From Pteria penguin (Eukaryota; Mollusca; Bivalvia; Pterioida; Pteriidae): 64,000 nt of DNA. Made by a program: the position numbers and the translations under genes. The stretch spans positions 8,906,024 to 8,970,023 of the forward strand of contig CM068589.1 of NCBI GenBank assembly GCA_035048485.1, given 5' to 3'. The notes beneath the pieces are model-generated. The model did not search any database, was not told the origin of the DNA, and was given only the letters and a program-made list of their open reading frames with translations. Within the stretch, counting starts at the first letter, position 1. Every line of letters begins with the position of its first letter. This document shows positions 43,810 through 55,032 of this stretch, in pieces.

Positions 43810-44882
43810 CCGTATATACTCGCATATAAGTCGGTTTTTGGGAGTAAAAAGTCGTGGTCTAAAAGCACTACCGATTTATATGCGAGATACTGACGGAGAG
43901 AAAAAAAAAGTCCGACCTTGGACTGAAGACAAACTTTCCCGTTATTATCAGATGATGACGACATTAGACATGATAGATAACGTAGGTGAAATTCCCCTTT
44001 CAATACTGCTGTAAAATATGATTTTATGACAATAAAATGAATATTTTATGACCAACAGATTCTGTACTTAAAGTCGTAATATATCGTTTATTTGTTGTTG
44101 AAATACCCATTACAAAAGGTAAAACAAATCCACTACAGTGCGTCAACAGGTTTAGTGAGCCGTGACGTGATGGCCATTGATTAAAGAAAGGTCCGGCGTA
44201 TGCATGACACTAGAAGTATGTTAATGATACCGGTAGGTTTGTCGGTGAGGGAAAGGAGTCTTTGTGGGGTATCATTCACCGATGCATAGTACGGTTTCAC
44301 TGCTTTAATGAATTAATTACTTAATAGTTAAATAAACAAGCAATGAAGCCACGATCGTCGTCGTGTTGTTTTTGCTGTAATTATCAAATTAAATAATTAT
44401 ATTGATCACTATAAAATGTCAAGAAATTTGAAAATCATCATTCAATCATTGAAACATCGAGAAGTCAAGATGAAGAGACGAAGAAACGCCTACGACTCAA
44501 ACGTTTTCACGGCCACAAAAACAGCCGTTTTCACGGCCTCCAAATTATTCGAAAAGTAGTCACTTAAGCTATGAAGTAACACCAGGTAGGTCGTTTTATC
44601 TTAAATAAATACATCTTTTATATGTCACGTTTTAAATACCCCTCTATTGAATATGTCAAATAAATTCCGGTAGTGTGATTACACACGATCATCAGAGCGG
44701 AAAAATTCTCCCAAGCCTTTGCATACATTTCTATGAATTAATGTCAGCTAACATGTACAGGCTTTGTTCACTCAAAAATTCCAAACGACTTATATGCGGG
44801 TCAACGGCAAATCCCAGAATTTAAGCTCCAAAACGTACCTGCCGACTTATACGCGGGTCGACTTATATGCGAGTATATATGG
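43810..44882 (+). mobile_element. 1.07-kb pogo/Tigger-like MITE, TA-flanked
   Basis: Inverted ends CCGTATATACTCGCATATAA and CCATATATACTCGCATATAA, with TA outside both (43808-43809 and 44883-44884). Near 44470 a short frame reads MKRRRNAYDSN, reminiscent of the start of Brk-type DNA-binding transposases carried by elements with such ends. The remainder is noncoding, so this is an internal-deletion derivative. It sits in the intron between the two halves of ectodomain 2. Confidence 0.65.
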
Positions 44883-44946
44883 TAAGTGTTTATGATATAC
44901 ACAAGTAATCAAACCACATGATTTCATCGAAACAATTTTGGAACAG

Positions 44947-45142
44947 AATGGTAAACAACAGTGCAATGTGTCTCACTTTGGAAAACAGACATGCCAGAAG
45001 CCAAGCCTTAGATTGTACAATGTGACGTGTAAAACAACAGATAACTGTTTCCATGGTAATACTTCGGTAGAAATAAAAGTTCATGATGATATCACAGTTG
45101 AGGAAAAGATCATCAATAGGCAGCAAACAAATCAAGATACAG
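44947..45142 (+). CDS. Ig receptor gene: ectodomain exon 2b
   Basis: The acceptor is AATTTTGGAACAG and the donor ACAG|GTAACA; phase 0 in, phase 1 out, matching both neighbours. It encodes NGKQQCNVSHFGKQTCQKPS, then LRLYNVTCKTTDNCFHGNTS and VEIKVHDDITVEEKII: four Cys, three sequons, and a membrane-proximal stalk (NRQQTNQDTG). LRLYNVTC fits an Ig strand-F core without the classic D-x-G-x-Y. Confidence 0.65.
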
Positions 45143-46750
45143 GTAACACCCAATCTGTATGATATCAATTCCACCCCAATGAGTGAAAAAGAACTACCAT
45201 TTTATAATTTCATTGGTGTCCCTGCTGGGGTCCAAAATCTAAAATTGTATTTGAAACCAAGTACCATATTCAGCTTTAGACAATGTGGTTATTGTCAAAA
45301 GCATTCTCTATTTGCAGAGGGTGTTCTGCTCTAGTGAAATTTACATCGTTGTATTAACCCATCAAAACCTTTGAACATCATAAGAATTGAAATGCTTATA
45401 ATGAATTACAATACAAAAACATCTGCTGTTATAAAACAACATAGCACTGAGGGTATACATAGATCTTTGAATTCTAAAGCTAAGGTTTTGGTAGTATTTC
45501 AGAACTGTGGAAAACTTAAAAATCTTGTCAGACATTTTGAATGACATACTGATACCATTTGTCAGTCCGAATGGAGATCTGTCAGGCTGAATGAAGATCT
45601 GTCAGTCTGAACAAGAAAGACATACTCCTATCAATCAGTGATGATGCTTTGTTAGTTACCTCTCTATGACAAACGTGACTATTTCAATTTCATTATTACC
45701 AACTTCCTATTTCTGAATAGCAAGTAGTATCACATATGACATCTTCATTTCGCAACTTAAATACTGTGCCAGGGCATGTTCTAGAGACAAAGATTTTGTC
45801 CAGAGAATGAGGCTTCTTGGAAAAAATATTCTCACAATGATATAGTAAGTAACAAATTGTCTTTAAGGAAGTTCTATGGTCGATATAGGGATCTTGTGCA
45901 ATTTGACATCTCTCTTTCAAAAATGTTAACTGACATTTTGGGATCTGATCATACAAACTAACCATATTGAACTTCTTTATGATACTTTATTGACGTTATA
46001 TTTATACATACAGACATTTGCTCATGTGCATTTTCAGCAGCAGAATTTCAGTTCTACAGCATTCGATACTGTGAATGGGTTGCAATGATTTAGCGTCTCC
46101 TTCATATATATATATATGTATGTATTTACTTCCTGAACTTGAAGAAGTCTTGCAGGACTTTTGCCATAAGTGTTACATGCAAACAAGGTCGATTACTTTA
46201 CTGGGTACCTGATTTCATCTCAATTTGGGGTTCAAATTAGTCAGAGTATGACATGGTACACAATATTGTCCTTTTATTCCATGGACTTCAGTTTAACCCT
46301 TCCTTGCATCGTTGTTGTTTACTTTTAAGCTGAGATTTGTGTTAAAGTTTCAGGGTGAATGCCTGCTACTCTTTTACTTAAGGTAAAATAATAGATACTA
46401 ACAGTGAGCAGTAAGCAAAGATGAAAAAGACGCTACATTATTTGGTGTAAATGTGGTTAAAATGTAACGCAATACCGAGAAGTTACGATTAATTAATTGC
46501 CATAACAGAACAGGACAACATAATAACCTTCATGATTACCAACAATTTACAATATATTTGTCACATATGTGTTTGGTTTCTTGAAATAGATACTGCATGG
46601 TTTAATAAGATGATTAACATCCTCTCAAAGTAAGCTCAAGTCATAATGTTGTCAGATAATAATATGATATAATTGTATGATATCGTATTTCCCAAATGCA
46701 AATGATTAAACCTAATTAAACTACAGAATTTATTTTTCACATATTTACAG
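45143..46750 (+). other. Intron before the transmembrane exon
   Basis: 1.6 kb, phase 1. Contains a 20-bp repeat (TGTCAGKCTGAATGRAGATC, three copies, 45560-45615) and a short TA run. No other feature. Confidence 0.6.
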
Positions 46751-46882
46751 GACAAAAGAATACTACTTCTCGTCTCCATGATCCAGAGCTCATTGCAATT
46801 CCCATTGTAGTTATCAGTATAGCAGTGATTATTGCTGTCGTCATCTTCATGTTAAGGAGACATAAACTTATACTAGAAAAAG
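46751..46882 (+). CDS. Ig receptor gene: transmembrane exon
   Basis: The acceptor is CACATATTTACAG and the donor AAAG|GTAAAA, phase 1 on both sides. It encodes a short stalk (QKNTTSRLHDPE), then a 22-residue hydrophobic helix from LIAIPIVV to VVIFML, then the stop-transfer RRHK. This makes the product a single-pass type I membrane protein. Confidence 0.7.
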
Positions 46883-47494
46883 GTAAAATAAATAGTAATC
46901 TAATGTAGAGTCTTCATGCTCTGTTGATCAGCTATGCTTCAGGTGGGTGTGTTGCAAAGGCGTAAATTTCTATGCGATGCATCAGGAAGATGCTGTCACC
47001 ATAGACATGAAACAATTGTGAAGTGATGTAAAAGAAGCAATCATATACTTCTTCAGAAGTAACTGAAAGAGTATGAAGAAATTTGATTGCCATAAAGTAC
47101 TCAAGTGTCAAAGCAATTTTGCTTAATTCATGGATTGATCTGGGGTGGAGCAACATACACCCCCATGGGTACTTGTGACAAACTTCTTCATGATAATCGG
47201 ACCCAATGGATGAGAGTAATCAAGAAGTTGTGTAAAAAGTGTTGTTGTTTTTGGATCCGCTACAAAATCAAATTTTTGATGTCATGTGATCACTCTTTGC
47301 TGGCATTGGTAAGTCTGTCCATGAAGTGTAATCCACACACCAGCCATTTCTAAAATCTAAATGTTATAAAAGATAAAAAAAAGAAGCTATAACTAGAAAA
47401 GAAATCTCAGTAATTCACTTATTTCAGTAGATTACTATATAATTGTCTCTGGTTTTGTATCTGATTATATTGATATATTTCGACGTTTCAACAG

Positions 47495-47595
47495 AATGTA
47501 CAGTGTGTAACAGATCAAAACAGAAAAATCCTGAAAAACAAAATGAAAAGGAAAGCGGCGACGAATTGGACAGTTGCATAAAAAAGAGGATGTAA
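47495..47595 (+). CDS. Ig receptor gene: cytoplasmic tail exon and stop
   Basis: The acceptor TTTCGACGTTTCAACAG is followed in phase 1 by ECTVCNRSKQKNPEKQ, then NEKESGDELDSCIKKRM and TAA at 47593-47595. The tail is about 33 residues, Lys/Glu-rich, with CxxC after the membrane but no ITAM, ITIM or TIR motif, so signalling would need a partner. The 3' UTR is unclear; repeat copy D starts 267 bp downstream. Confidence 0.65.
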
Positions 47596-47862
47596 ATACG
47601 TAGTTGGAGCTTTCAGTAATAACTCCACAACTTCATGGATTTCTGCATCAAGACAGCAACTTCTGGCAAACTTTCAGTTTTTATGCTATTGATGTTATAC
47701 CCAAATGCTTGATGTAATTTCAATCAAATTTGGTGTTACATGATTTACAGAAAGTGGAAAAAAAGTATGTTATTAATTCACCTTGTGAAACTCCTTGAGC
47801 ATAAAATCTTACAGGGTTCAATACATTGTATAAACTTACTTTTGTTTTAACAATCTTTTTTT

Positions 47863-50446
47863 AGCTCACCTGAGCCAAAGGCTCAAGTGAGCTATTGTGA
47901 TCAATCACCGTCCGTCGTCCGTCGTCCGTCCGTCGTCTGTCGTCCGTCGTCCGTCGTCCGTCGTTAACTTTTCACATTTTCGACTTCTTCTCCAGAACCA
48001 CTGAACAGAATTTGATGAAACTTGACAAGCATGTAGTACTCATGGTCCCCTACAAGTGTTGTTGTTTTTCGACCGGGTTCATCAACAGGTGGCGCCACCA
48101 CAGGCAAAAGTAGGTCAAAGAGGGTACCCTCCTTTGACAAACTTCTTCTTCAGACCGGGGGCATACAGAGACAAACCGAATGCATAGGAATGATCTAGAG
48201 GGATGTGTGAAGAAGTGTTGTTATTTTTGGTTCCGTTCCGAAATCAAATTTTTGACGTTTTTTTGACATTTTTTTGTACTTGGTAGTTTTAATGCAGAAA
48301 AGAGGTATTTTTTTCTTTTAGTAAACATTGATGCATTAATTTGGTTTAATTTGATCATTTTGATGGTAAGAAATACTACTGCGAAGAAAATTTTTCAATA
48401 TTTTATGTTTTGGATTTTTTATGAATTTTTTAAGACTTTCAAGAAAAAGGGGGGTGGGATAATTGGTGTAAACATTTCACAGTTTGAACTTTTTCTTCGG
48501 AACCACTCGCTGGAATTCAATGAAACTTGGCATGCATCAAATACTCAAGGTCCCCGACAAATGTGGTCATCTTTGTCAGGATCCATGAACAGGTGGCACC
48601 ACCACAGATAAAAGTAGGTCACAGAGGGTACCCTCCTTTGACAAACTTCTTATTCAGATCGGGTGCATACAGCGACAAACCGACTGCATAGGAATGATTT
48701 AGAGGCATATGGGAAGAAGTGTTGATATTTTTTGTTCCATTCCGAAATCAAATTTTTGACGTTTTTTCATTTTTATTTTGGACTTTGTTATTTTAATGCA
48801 TTAAAGAGTTATTATTTTCTTTTAGTAAACATTGATGCATTCATTTGGTTTCATTTAATCATTTCTATGGTAAGGAATGCTGGTGCGAAGGAATTTTTTC
48901 AATATCTCGATTTTTGAATTTTTTATGAATTTTTTAAGACTTCCAAGAAAAGGGGGGGGGGGGGACAATTTTTCATATCTTCAACTTGATCTACAGAACG
49001 ACTTGAAGGATTGTGATAAAACTGGGTAGGATGCAAGTACTCATAGTCCTTTTCAAAGGTTTTGTTTTTGTGCGTATCATCCAAATTGGTTAACAGATAA
49101 TGCCACCATGTCTAAAAGTAGGTCTCACAATGGTACATATACCACTTGGTAATTGAAATATGGAGAGTAGCGGTTCAAATCCAGCTGTGGTCAAAAAAAC
49201 TTTTTATTTTTTTTACACATCTAAATAAGTTTTTAGATGTTTCTCAACACTCAACATATGAAACTAGGAATTTTACGTTTAAGACTTCCAAAAAAAAAAG
49301 GGGGGGGGGTTTGGCCATTTTTCACATTTTCAACTTTTTCTACAAAACTGTTTGAAGGATTTTAATAAATCTTGGTAGAAATAAGTCACTTATGATCCTC
49401 TTCAAATTCTGTTGTTTTCGTCCAGACCTCTTTACAGGTGGCGCCACCATAGTCAAGAGTAGGTCACAAAAGAGTTCCCTCGTTTAACAATATTCTTTTT
49501 CATACGGGCTGTATACAGAGACAAACAGAATGCATAGAAATGATCTAGAGGGATGAGTGAAGATGCATTGTCATTTTGGTTCCCTTCCAAAATCAAATTT
49601 TAGAATTTTTTTCGACATTTCTTTGGACTTGGTGATTCAATGCAGAAAAAAGTGTCATATTTCCTAGTTAATTGATAATGATGATTTCTTATGGACTATT
49701 GTGATCATAATTATGGTAAGGATTGTTACTTTGAAAGAATTTTGTCAATATCTCAATTTTTGGATTTTCTATGAATTTTTTAAGACTTCCAAATGAGGGT
49801 GTATAGGAACAATTCAATCACATTTTTCACTTCTGCTGTTATACCACATGAAAGATTTTAATTAAACATGGAATACATGAAGTACTAAAAGTCCTCTATC
49901 AATTTGGTAAATTTCATCCAAATTGGTTAACAGATAATGCCACCATGTCTAAAAAGCAGTTCTCACAATAGTACATATACCACTTGGTAATTGAAATATG
50001 GAGAGTAGCGGTTCAAATCCAGCTGTGGTCAAAAATTTTTTTTTCATTTCTTTACACATCTAAATAAGTTTTTAGATGTTTCTCAACACTCAACATATGA
50101 AATTAGGCAATTTTAAGTTAGATCTGGACAATATTTGAAACAATTGTTGTTCATGACCCAGACTTGAAATCAGTCAACAAAAGGCTCCACCTAAAGAAAA
50201 TGACTAACTTGTTGCCCTGAATGACTTCTTGCAGAGACAAAGGAAATGCTTAATATCAAAATCACCTGAATGGATGTGCAGAAAAGTGTTGTTTTTTATT
50301 CTAGCCTGAAATAAAATTTGACATATTTTCAACATCTGTGTTGACTTAGTCACATTAATGCAAAAATAAATGAATTCTTCCTTCATGCATGACTGATAAT
50401 CTAGGTACTCAGGTGAGCGATATAGGCCCACTTGGGCCTCTTGTTT
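47863..50446. repeat. AGCTCACC-family dispersed repeat, copy D (long)
   Basis: Complete ends (AGCTCACCTGAGCCAAAGGC and GGCCCACTTGGGCCTCTTGTTT) with an expanded CCGTCGT minisatellite at about 47909-47965. About five modules follow, including both types seen in copies A and B. The first 1.1 kb is nearly the same as copy A, which suggests recent spread or exchange. Confidence 0.75.
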
Positions 50447-51880
50447 ACCAATTATTTACGATTTGGATAGTAATTTTTTTGAACTTGGGAATATTGTATT
50501 TTACAAAGCATTTTGCAAGGATTATGCGTATTTCTTGAGATAAACATCACAATGCAGATATCCTGATGTTGTACGTTAATGTAATAGATCATAATGATGT
50601 GAATTTTTTTGAGATGGTTTGCAGATATTGGTATTCAAGTGAACCATAGCAGCATATTTACATCCCAGTGTATTAATTAGATAATTAGCAGGAAATATTG
50701 TTAGTAATATGGTTTGTTACTCAAATGATATCAAAAATACTTTAGTAAATGGGTGGTTTTATTAATTCAGAAAGAAATCCCATGTATTAATTAATATGAA
50801 TATACATATATGAAAGAAGTGAGAATATGTTGATATAATATAACAAGGTACTAAAATTAACTGTTTTTGAAATGTTAGCCACCCGGGCCCCTAGATTTCA
50901 AAAATTAGAAGCCTGGATAAGTGTTTGGTAGCCCATAAATATATGTAGTCTTTTGCAGCTTTTTCGAATTTTATTCAATTCCTCAGATATAAAGTTTGTA
51001 TACTTCTTTAAATTTAATTCCAATTACTTTAAACATTAGCAGCTATCTATTTCTCTTTCAGTTTCAAAAACACCCTCAATCACATCACTTTCATCCTCTG
51101 GCACATCCGAATCTTTATCCTCTAGCTCTTTTCCCAGTCTCTCCCTACATGTATCCTAGTCCCTATCTAACTCTCTTCATTACTTCACTCTGCCTGCTCT
51201 TTATCTTACACACCCAGCTAACATACCGGTATCTCCTGGACATCTTCCCCTTCATTCTGTCTCTAATTACTGTCATTCTGCCTCTCATGAACCAGGGAAT
51301 AAAAATAGCGGTCGCCCGAGACGACCACTCGCAAAGTCCGACAGAACAAACCTTGATTTATTGCTATTAAAGATGTACTGAAGTAAATATTTAAATATTA
51401 CCACAATAATGCTAAAATGTTTCGAACTTCTAGACAAATCTATAGTTTTGTTTTCCTGAGTCTGTGTCGGCATTTGCATACTAATTTTAGTATCCACACA
51501 GCATGTTGTTGTAAGTGCCATTATGATATTGCATCAAAGTTTTGCACAGTTTTTACGTAGAGCTTTCAAAAAGCAATTTCTCAAAGTAAATACAGCTGAA
51601 TCTTTTATACTATATATAATATGTCATGTATTCCTTAGCTTCCAAATAATTTTATGGATTAATTTTATTCTTTATATCATTGCTCTTTCTACATTCAGAT
51701 TTTTTAAAATAATGTCACATTATGCATATAATTTACTTGTAGAATCTTTAAAAAAAGTGGCACTTGTTATTTAAATTGGGGATTTTTTTTTTTGATGGGA
51801 TAGGGATGGGGTATCTTTTGGGTATTTTGTATTCGATATTGTGTTCATATTCAAGAAAAATTTGGCAAAAACATAAAATT
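50447..51880. other. Noncoding spacer; weak terminal-exon candidate
   Basis: At 51062 a good acceptor (CTATTTCTCTTTCAG) opens a Ser-rich phase-1 frame (SKTPSITSLSSSGTSESLSS) that stops near 51160. It could act as an alternative tail for the Ig gene, but C/T-rich repeat sequence is an equal explanation. Confidence 0.25.
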
Positions 51881-51882
51881 TT

Positions 51883-52145
51883 TATGCCCCTGGATCGATA
51901 GATCGGGGGCATATTGTATTTGTCCTGTCTGTTTGTGTGTCTGTTGTCAACTTTAACCTTGGCCATAACTTTTGAATCGTGAGGGATAGAGACTTCATAT
52001 TTGACATAGGTACTCAACTATTGAAACCCTTTCAAATGACACCAAGGTCTGACTTTCTGACCTTGATAATGACCTTCATGCTAAAAATAACTTTTTGGAC
52101 TTTGGTGCTTTGTGGGGGCATTAGTGTTTCACAAGCACAGCTTGC
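51883..52145. repeat. TGCCCC-family dispersed repeat
   Basis: 5' hairpin TGCCCCTGGATCGATAGATC-GGGGGCA (51885-51911), a TGTCCTGTCTGTTTGTGTGTC stretch, an ACCTTGGCCATAACTTTTGAAT block and the 3' end GGGGGCATTAGTGTTTCACAA. It is a common bivalve repeat type with one module here. Confidence 0.65.
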
Positions 52146-52149
52146 TGAT

Positions 52150-54290
52150 AGAAGAGATAATGGTATTCAGCACTAGAATTGTAGACAAAAATATATATTA
52201 TTTATTGTTCATACATATATTTCTTGTATTTTGAGATGGGTAGCATATGTTATATATATTATTAAAGTATTTAGTTTTGGACTTGATCACCATTGAAGTG
52301 ATAAATGCAGAAGTGCACTAAATCAATGTATATGAACACTGTAATATATTTAGTTGAAATTTTAATTTTGATTTATGTAATATGGATACTTTGGTGCCTC
52401 AAGTTTATAAACAATCACTAATTTCATTATGTCCCTCTTCGAAGAAAGAGAGTTATCCCTCTTGGACTTAAAATTAGCAGTTTCAGCACATTATTTCGGA
52501 AACCAATAAAGATATTGAATTTATATTTGATATAGTGATACATCTAAATGATATTTAAGTAAAATTCAGATTTGGTTATGGTTCAATAATGATTTAGTAT
52601 GAGGAGTAGATGACCTCTAATGTGGTCATGCGAGTTATGCCCACGTTGCAAAAATAACCCGGGGGGAGGGGGGGGGGGGGCATATGCTACATTGGCATTG
52701 CTCTTGTTCAAATATTGTGTTCTTAATGATATGATATTCTGTATATTTACAGTGCACTTGTTATATATTTGGTAGGTATTAAGTAAACATTGTCCAATAC
52801 AATTTTTGATGTTTTAAAGGTATTTAAGAAACTAAAGACTTAAGGTCACATACAAACGTTGTTTGACATCATTATATGCAATATTTTCTATGTCCCAGGT
52901 GATCAATATAGGCTTATTTGGGCCTGTTTGATTAGATATTTTATTCATATTCAACAAACATTTTCCAAAAGTATGGAACTTTGATGGAAGACATATTGGT
53001 AATCAGCAATAGTATTTTAGAGGCAAATGTATTATGTATTTCTTGTTTCATTTGTTTCAGTGTGTAGTAATATATGTATCTTTGTCTTATTTTCTCTTTT
53101 CTCTTTTATGCCATTTCTCAAAATTTTATTTTTATAGATCTGTAGCATTATACATTGTAATAAAATAAAGTTTTGTTCTTGATCGCCAACAATGTGACAT
53201 GACATTTGTGTAATAAATCATTTTGTAATAAATAAATTTATGAACATTCTAATATATTTAATTTAAGTTTTGATTTACATTTATGTAGTATATTTAATTG
53301 GTTGCTTCAAGTTTAAAAACAATCACTTATTTTGTTCAGATATTGTGTTCAGATTGTTACAATATTCTCCATATATACTGTGCACTTGATATATACAGTT
53401 AAGAATCGTATCTAATACATAATACATTTGATACATAAAGTAACATTAACATGTCCACATTTGCCATTAACACCGATATTTAAATTGTATAGAAGCATTA
53501 CCTGTCATGAAAATCATCATTTTATTGAAAATTGTGAAGAATTTTTGGATTATCTTTGGCTAATTTTGTTGCCTTTTTGATTTAAAGTACACACAAAATA
53601 AGTTTCACTTTTTTCTTCTGGATGACGAATTCTTAGATAAATTTAATCTTAACTTTTCAACAGAAGCTGCAACTGTGAATGAAAATCAGATTAGTCTTAG
53701 ATTTAGTTTGTTAAATAATTTTTAGTGATTTCTGCACATTTAAATCTAGGTTAATTTTCAATATGTAAATATAACTAGGAGTCTCCATAATTCATTACAT
53801 TTACATTAAATTTGCGTCAAATCCTTGATCTTCAGGTTTGACCTACATTTTTAAACATCTGTTGTTGGCTGTAACAATTCAACCATGGGGGCTCTGGTTT
53901 TCGCATTTTACATGTGTGTTCCTTGTGGCCAGCCCATTCTATTGATACCACAATTCATTACCTAGTCAACTGTAGCCATGACCTCTGACCTACATTTATA
54001 ATTATAATTTCATGTTTTGTTGTAATAAATGCTTTAATAAAATAGTTTTGCTATTGTCATATATTTATTGCATGACACGAAAGCTAGGTGTATTCTCAGT
54101 CCAGTTTTCAGTACCTCTACTTACTCCAAATATAAACTTTCCAATTATTGTGCTAAAAATTGTCAGTTCTTCTAAAACTTGGCCGTATCTCCCTCATGTA
54201 TAACTGTCCTTAGATGGCTTATATGGCTCTAACTTTTAGGTCAATTTGGTCATGAGTTTGCACTTCAACCACCTTTGTACCCCCTGTGCA
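52150..54290. other. AT-rich noncoding spacer
   Basis: Contains a G-run (52660-52680), a GCCTATTTGGGCC-type repeat end near 52910, and AT-rich unique sequence. No gene seen. Confidence 0.45.
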
Positions 54291-54650
54291 CACAAAGTAT
54301 GGGGAAGTATATAGGAATCATCCTGTCAGTCTCTGTCTGTCTGCTTGTCCACGAATTTTGTCTGGGCTCTAACTTCTTCCTTTTACTTTGGAAGGAGATA
54401 ATATTTTATACAATGATTGTCCATGGTTCAGGGATGTGTCATGACCTTGGACCAAAGTCATATCTACAAGGCCAAGGCTGCAGTGAACATATAGCCAGAA
54501 AGCTTGTCCAAGCCATAACTTCCTTCTGTTACGTTTCAGGGAGATAATATTTTGCACAATTGTTGTCCATGACTCGTGGGTGTGTCATGACCTTGAAGTA
54601 AAGTCATAACTACAAAGCCAAGGTCAAATTGCACACATAACCAGAATTAA
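54290..54650. repeat. Two-unit tandem array, about 168 bp
   Basis: CATAACTTCYTTC...GGGAGATAATATTTTRYACAAT, GTTGTCCATG and GTGTGTCATGACCTTG recur at about 54370 and 54510. Confidence 0.65.
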
Positions 54651-55032
54651 TGACTTGAATCCCTGTATTAAAGCGGGGAATTCTAGACGCAGAAAGTCAT
54701 ATACATTACGAAAACGGATTGATTTGAAAAATCCACGGTCATTTCCTTTAGTTCTAGCTCAGAAAAAAATGGAATTGCCTTCCTTGATTTGAATATGGCC
54801 TACCATCAAACACTTCTGGAAGATGTGGCCAAAACAAAAAGGCATAGGAAATGTTTGAATCAGTACAAGTCGGGCTTGAAATTGTAAATCCCCGTTTCCG
54901 CGGACAGATGGAATTGTTTGTTGGGATTTCATTCATATTTTGTTATTCTCAATACTCTGACTACTTGCCTTTTATTTCATTACATTATCCCTCTTTTAGC
55001 AAAATCTAACTGATTATCATTTTTTTCTTTTT

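Noticed and set aside
51062..51160. Ser-rich alternative terminal exon of the Ig gene
   Set aside because: The acceptor and phase fit, but it lies past two large repeats in pyrimidine-rich sequence with no other support.
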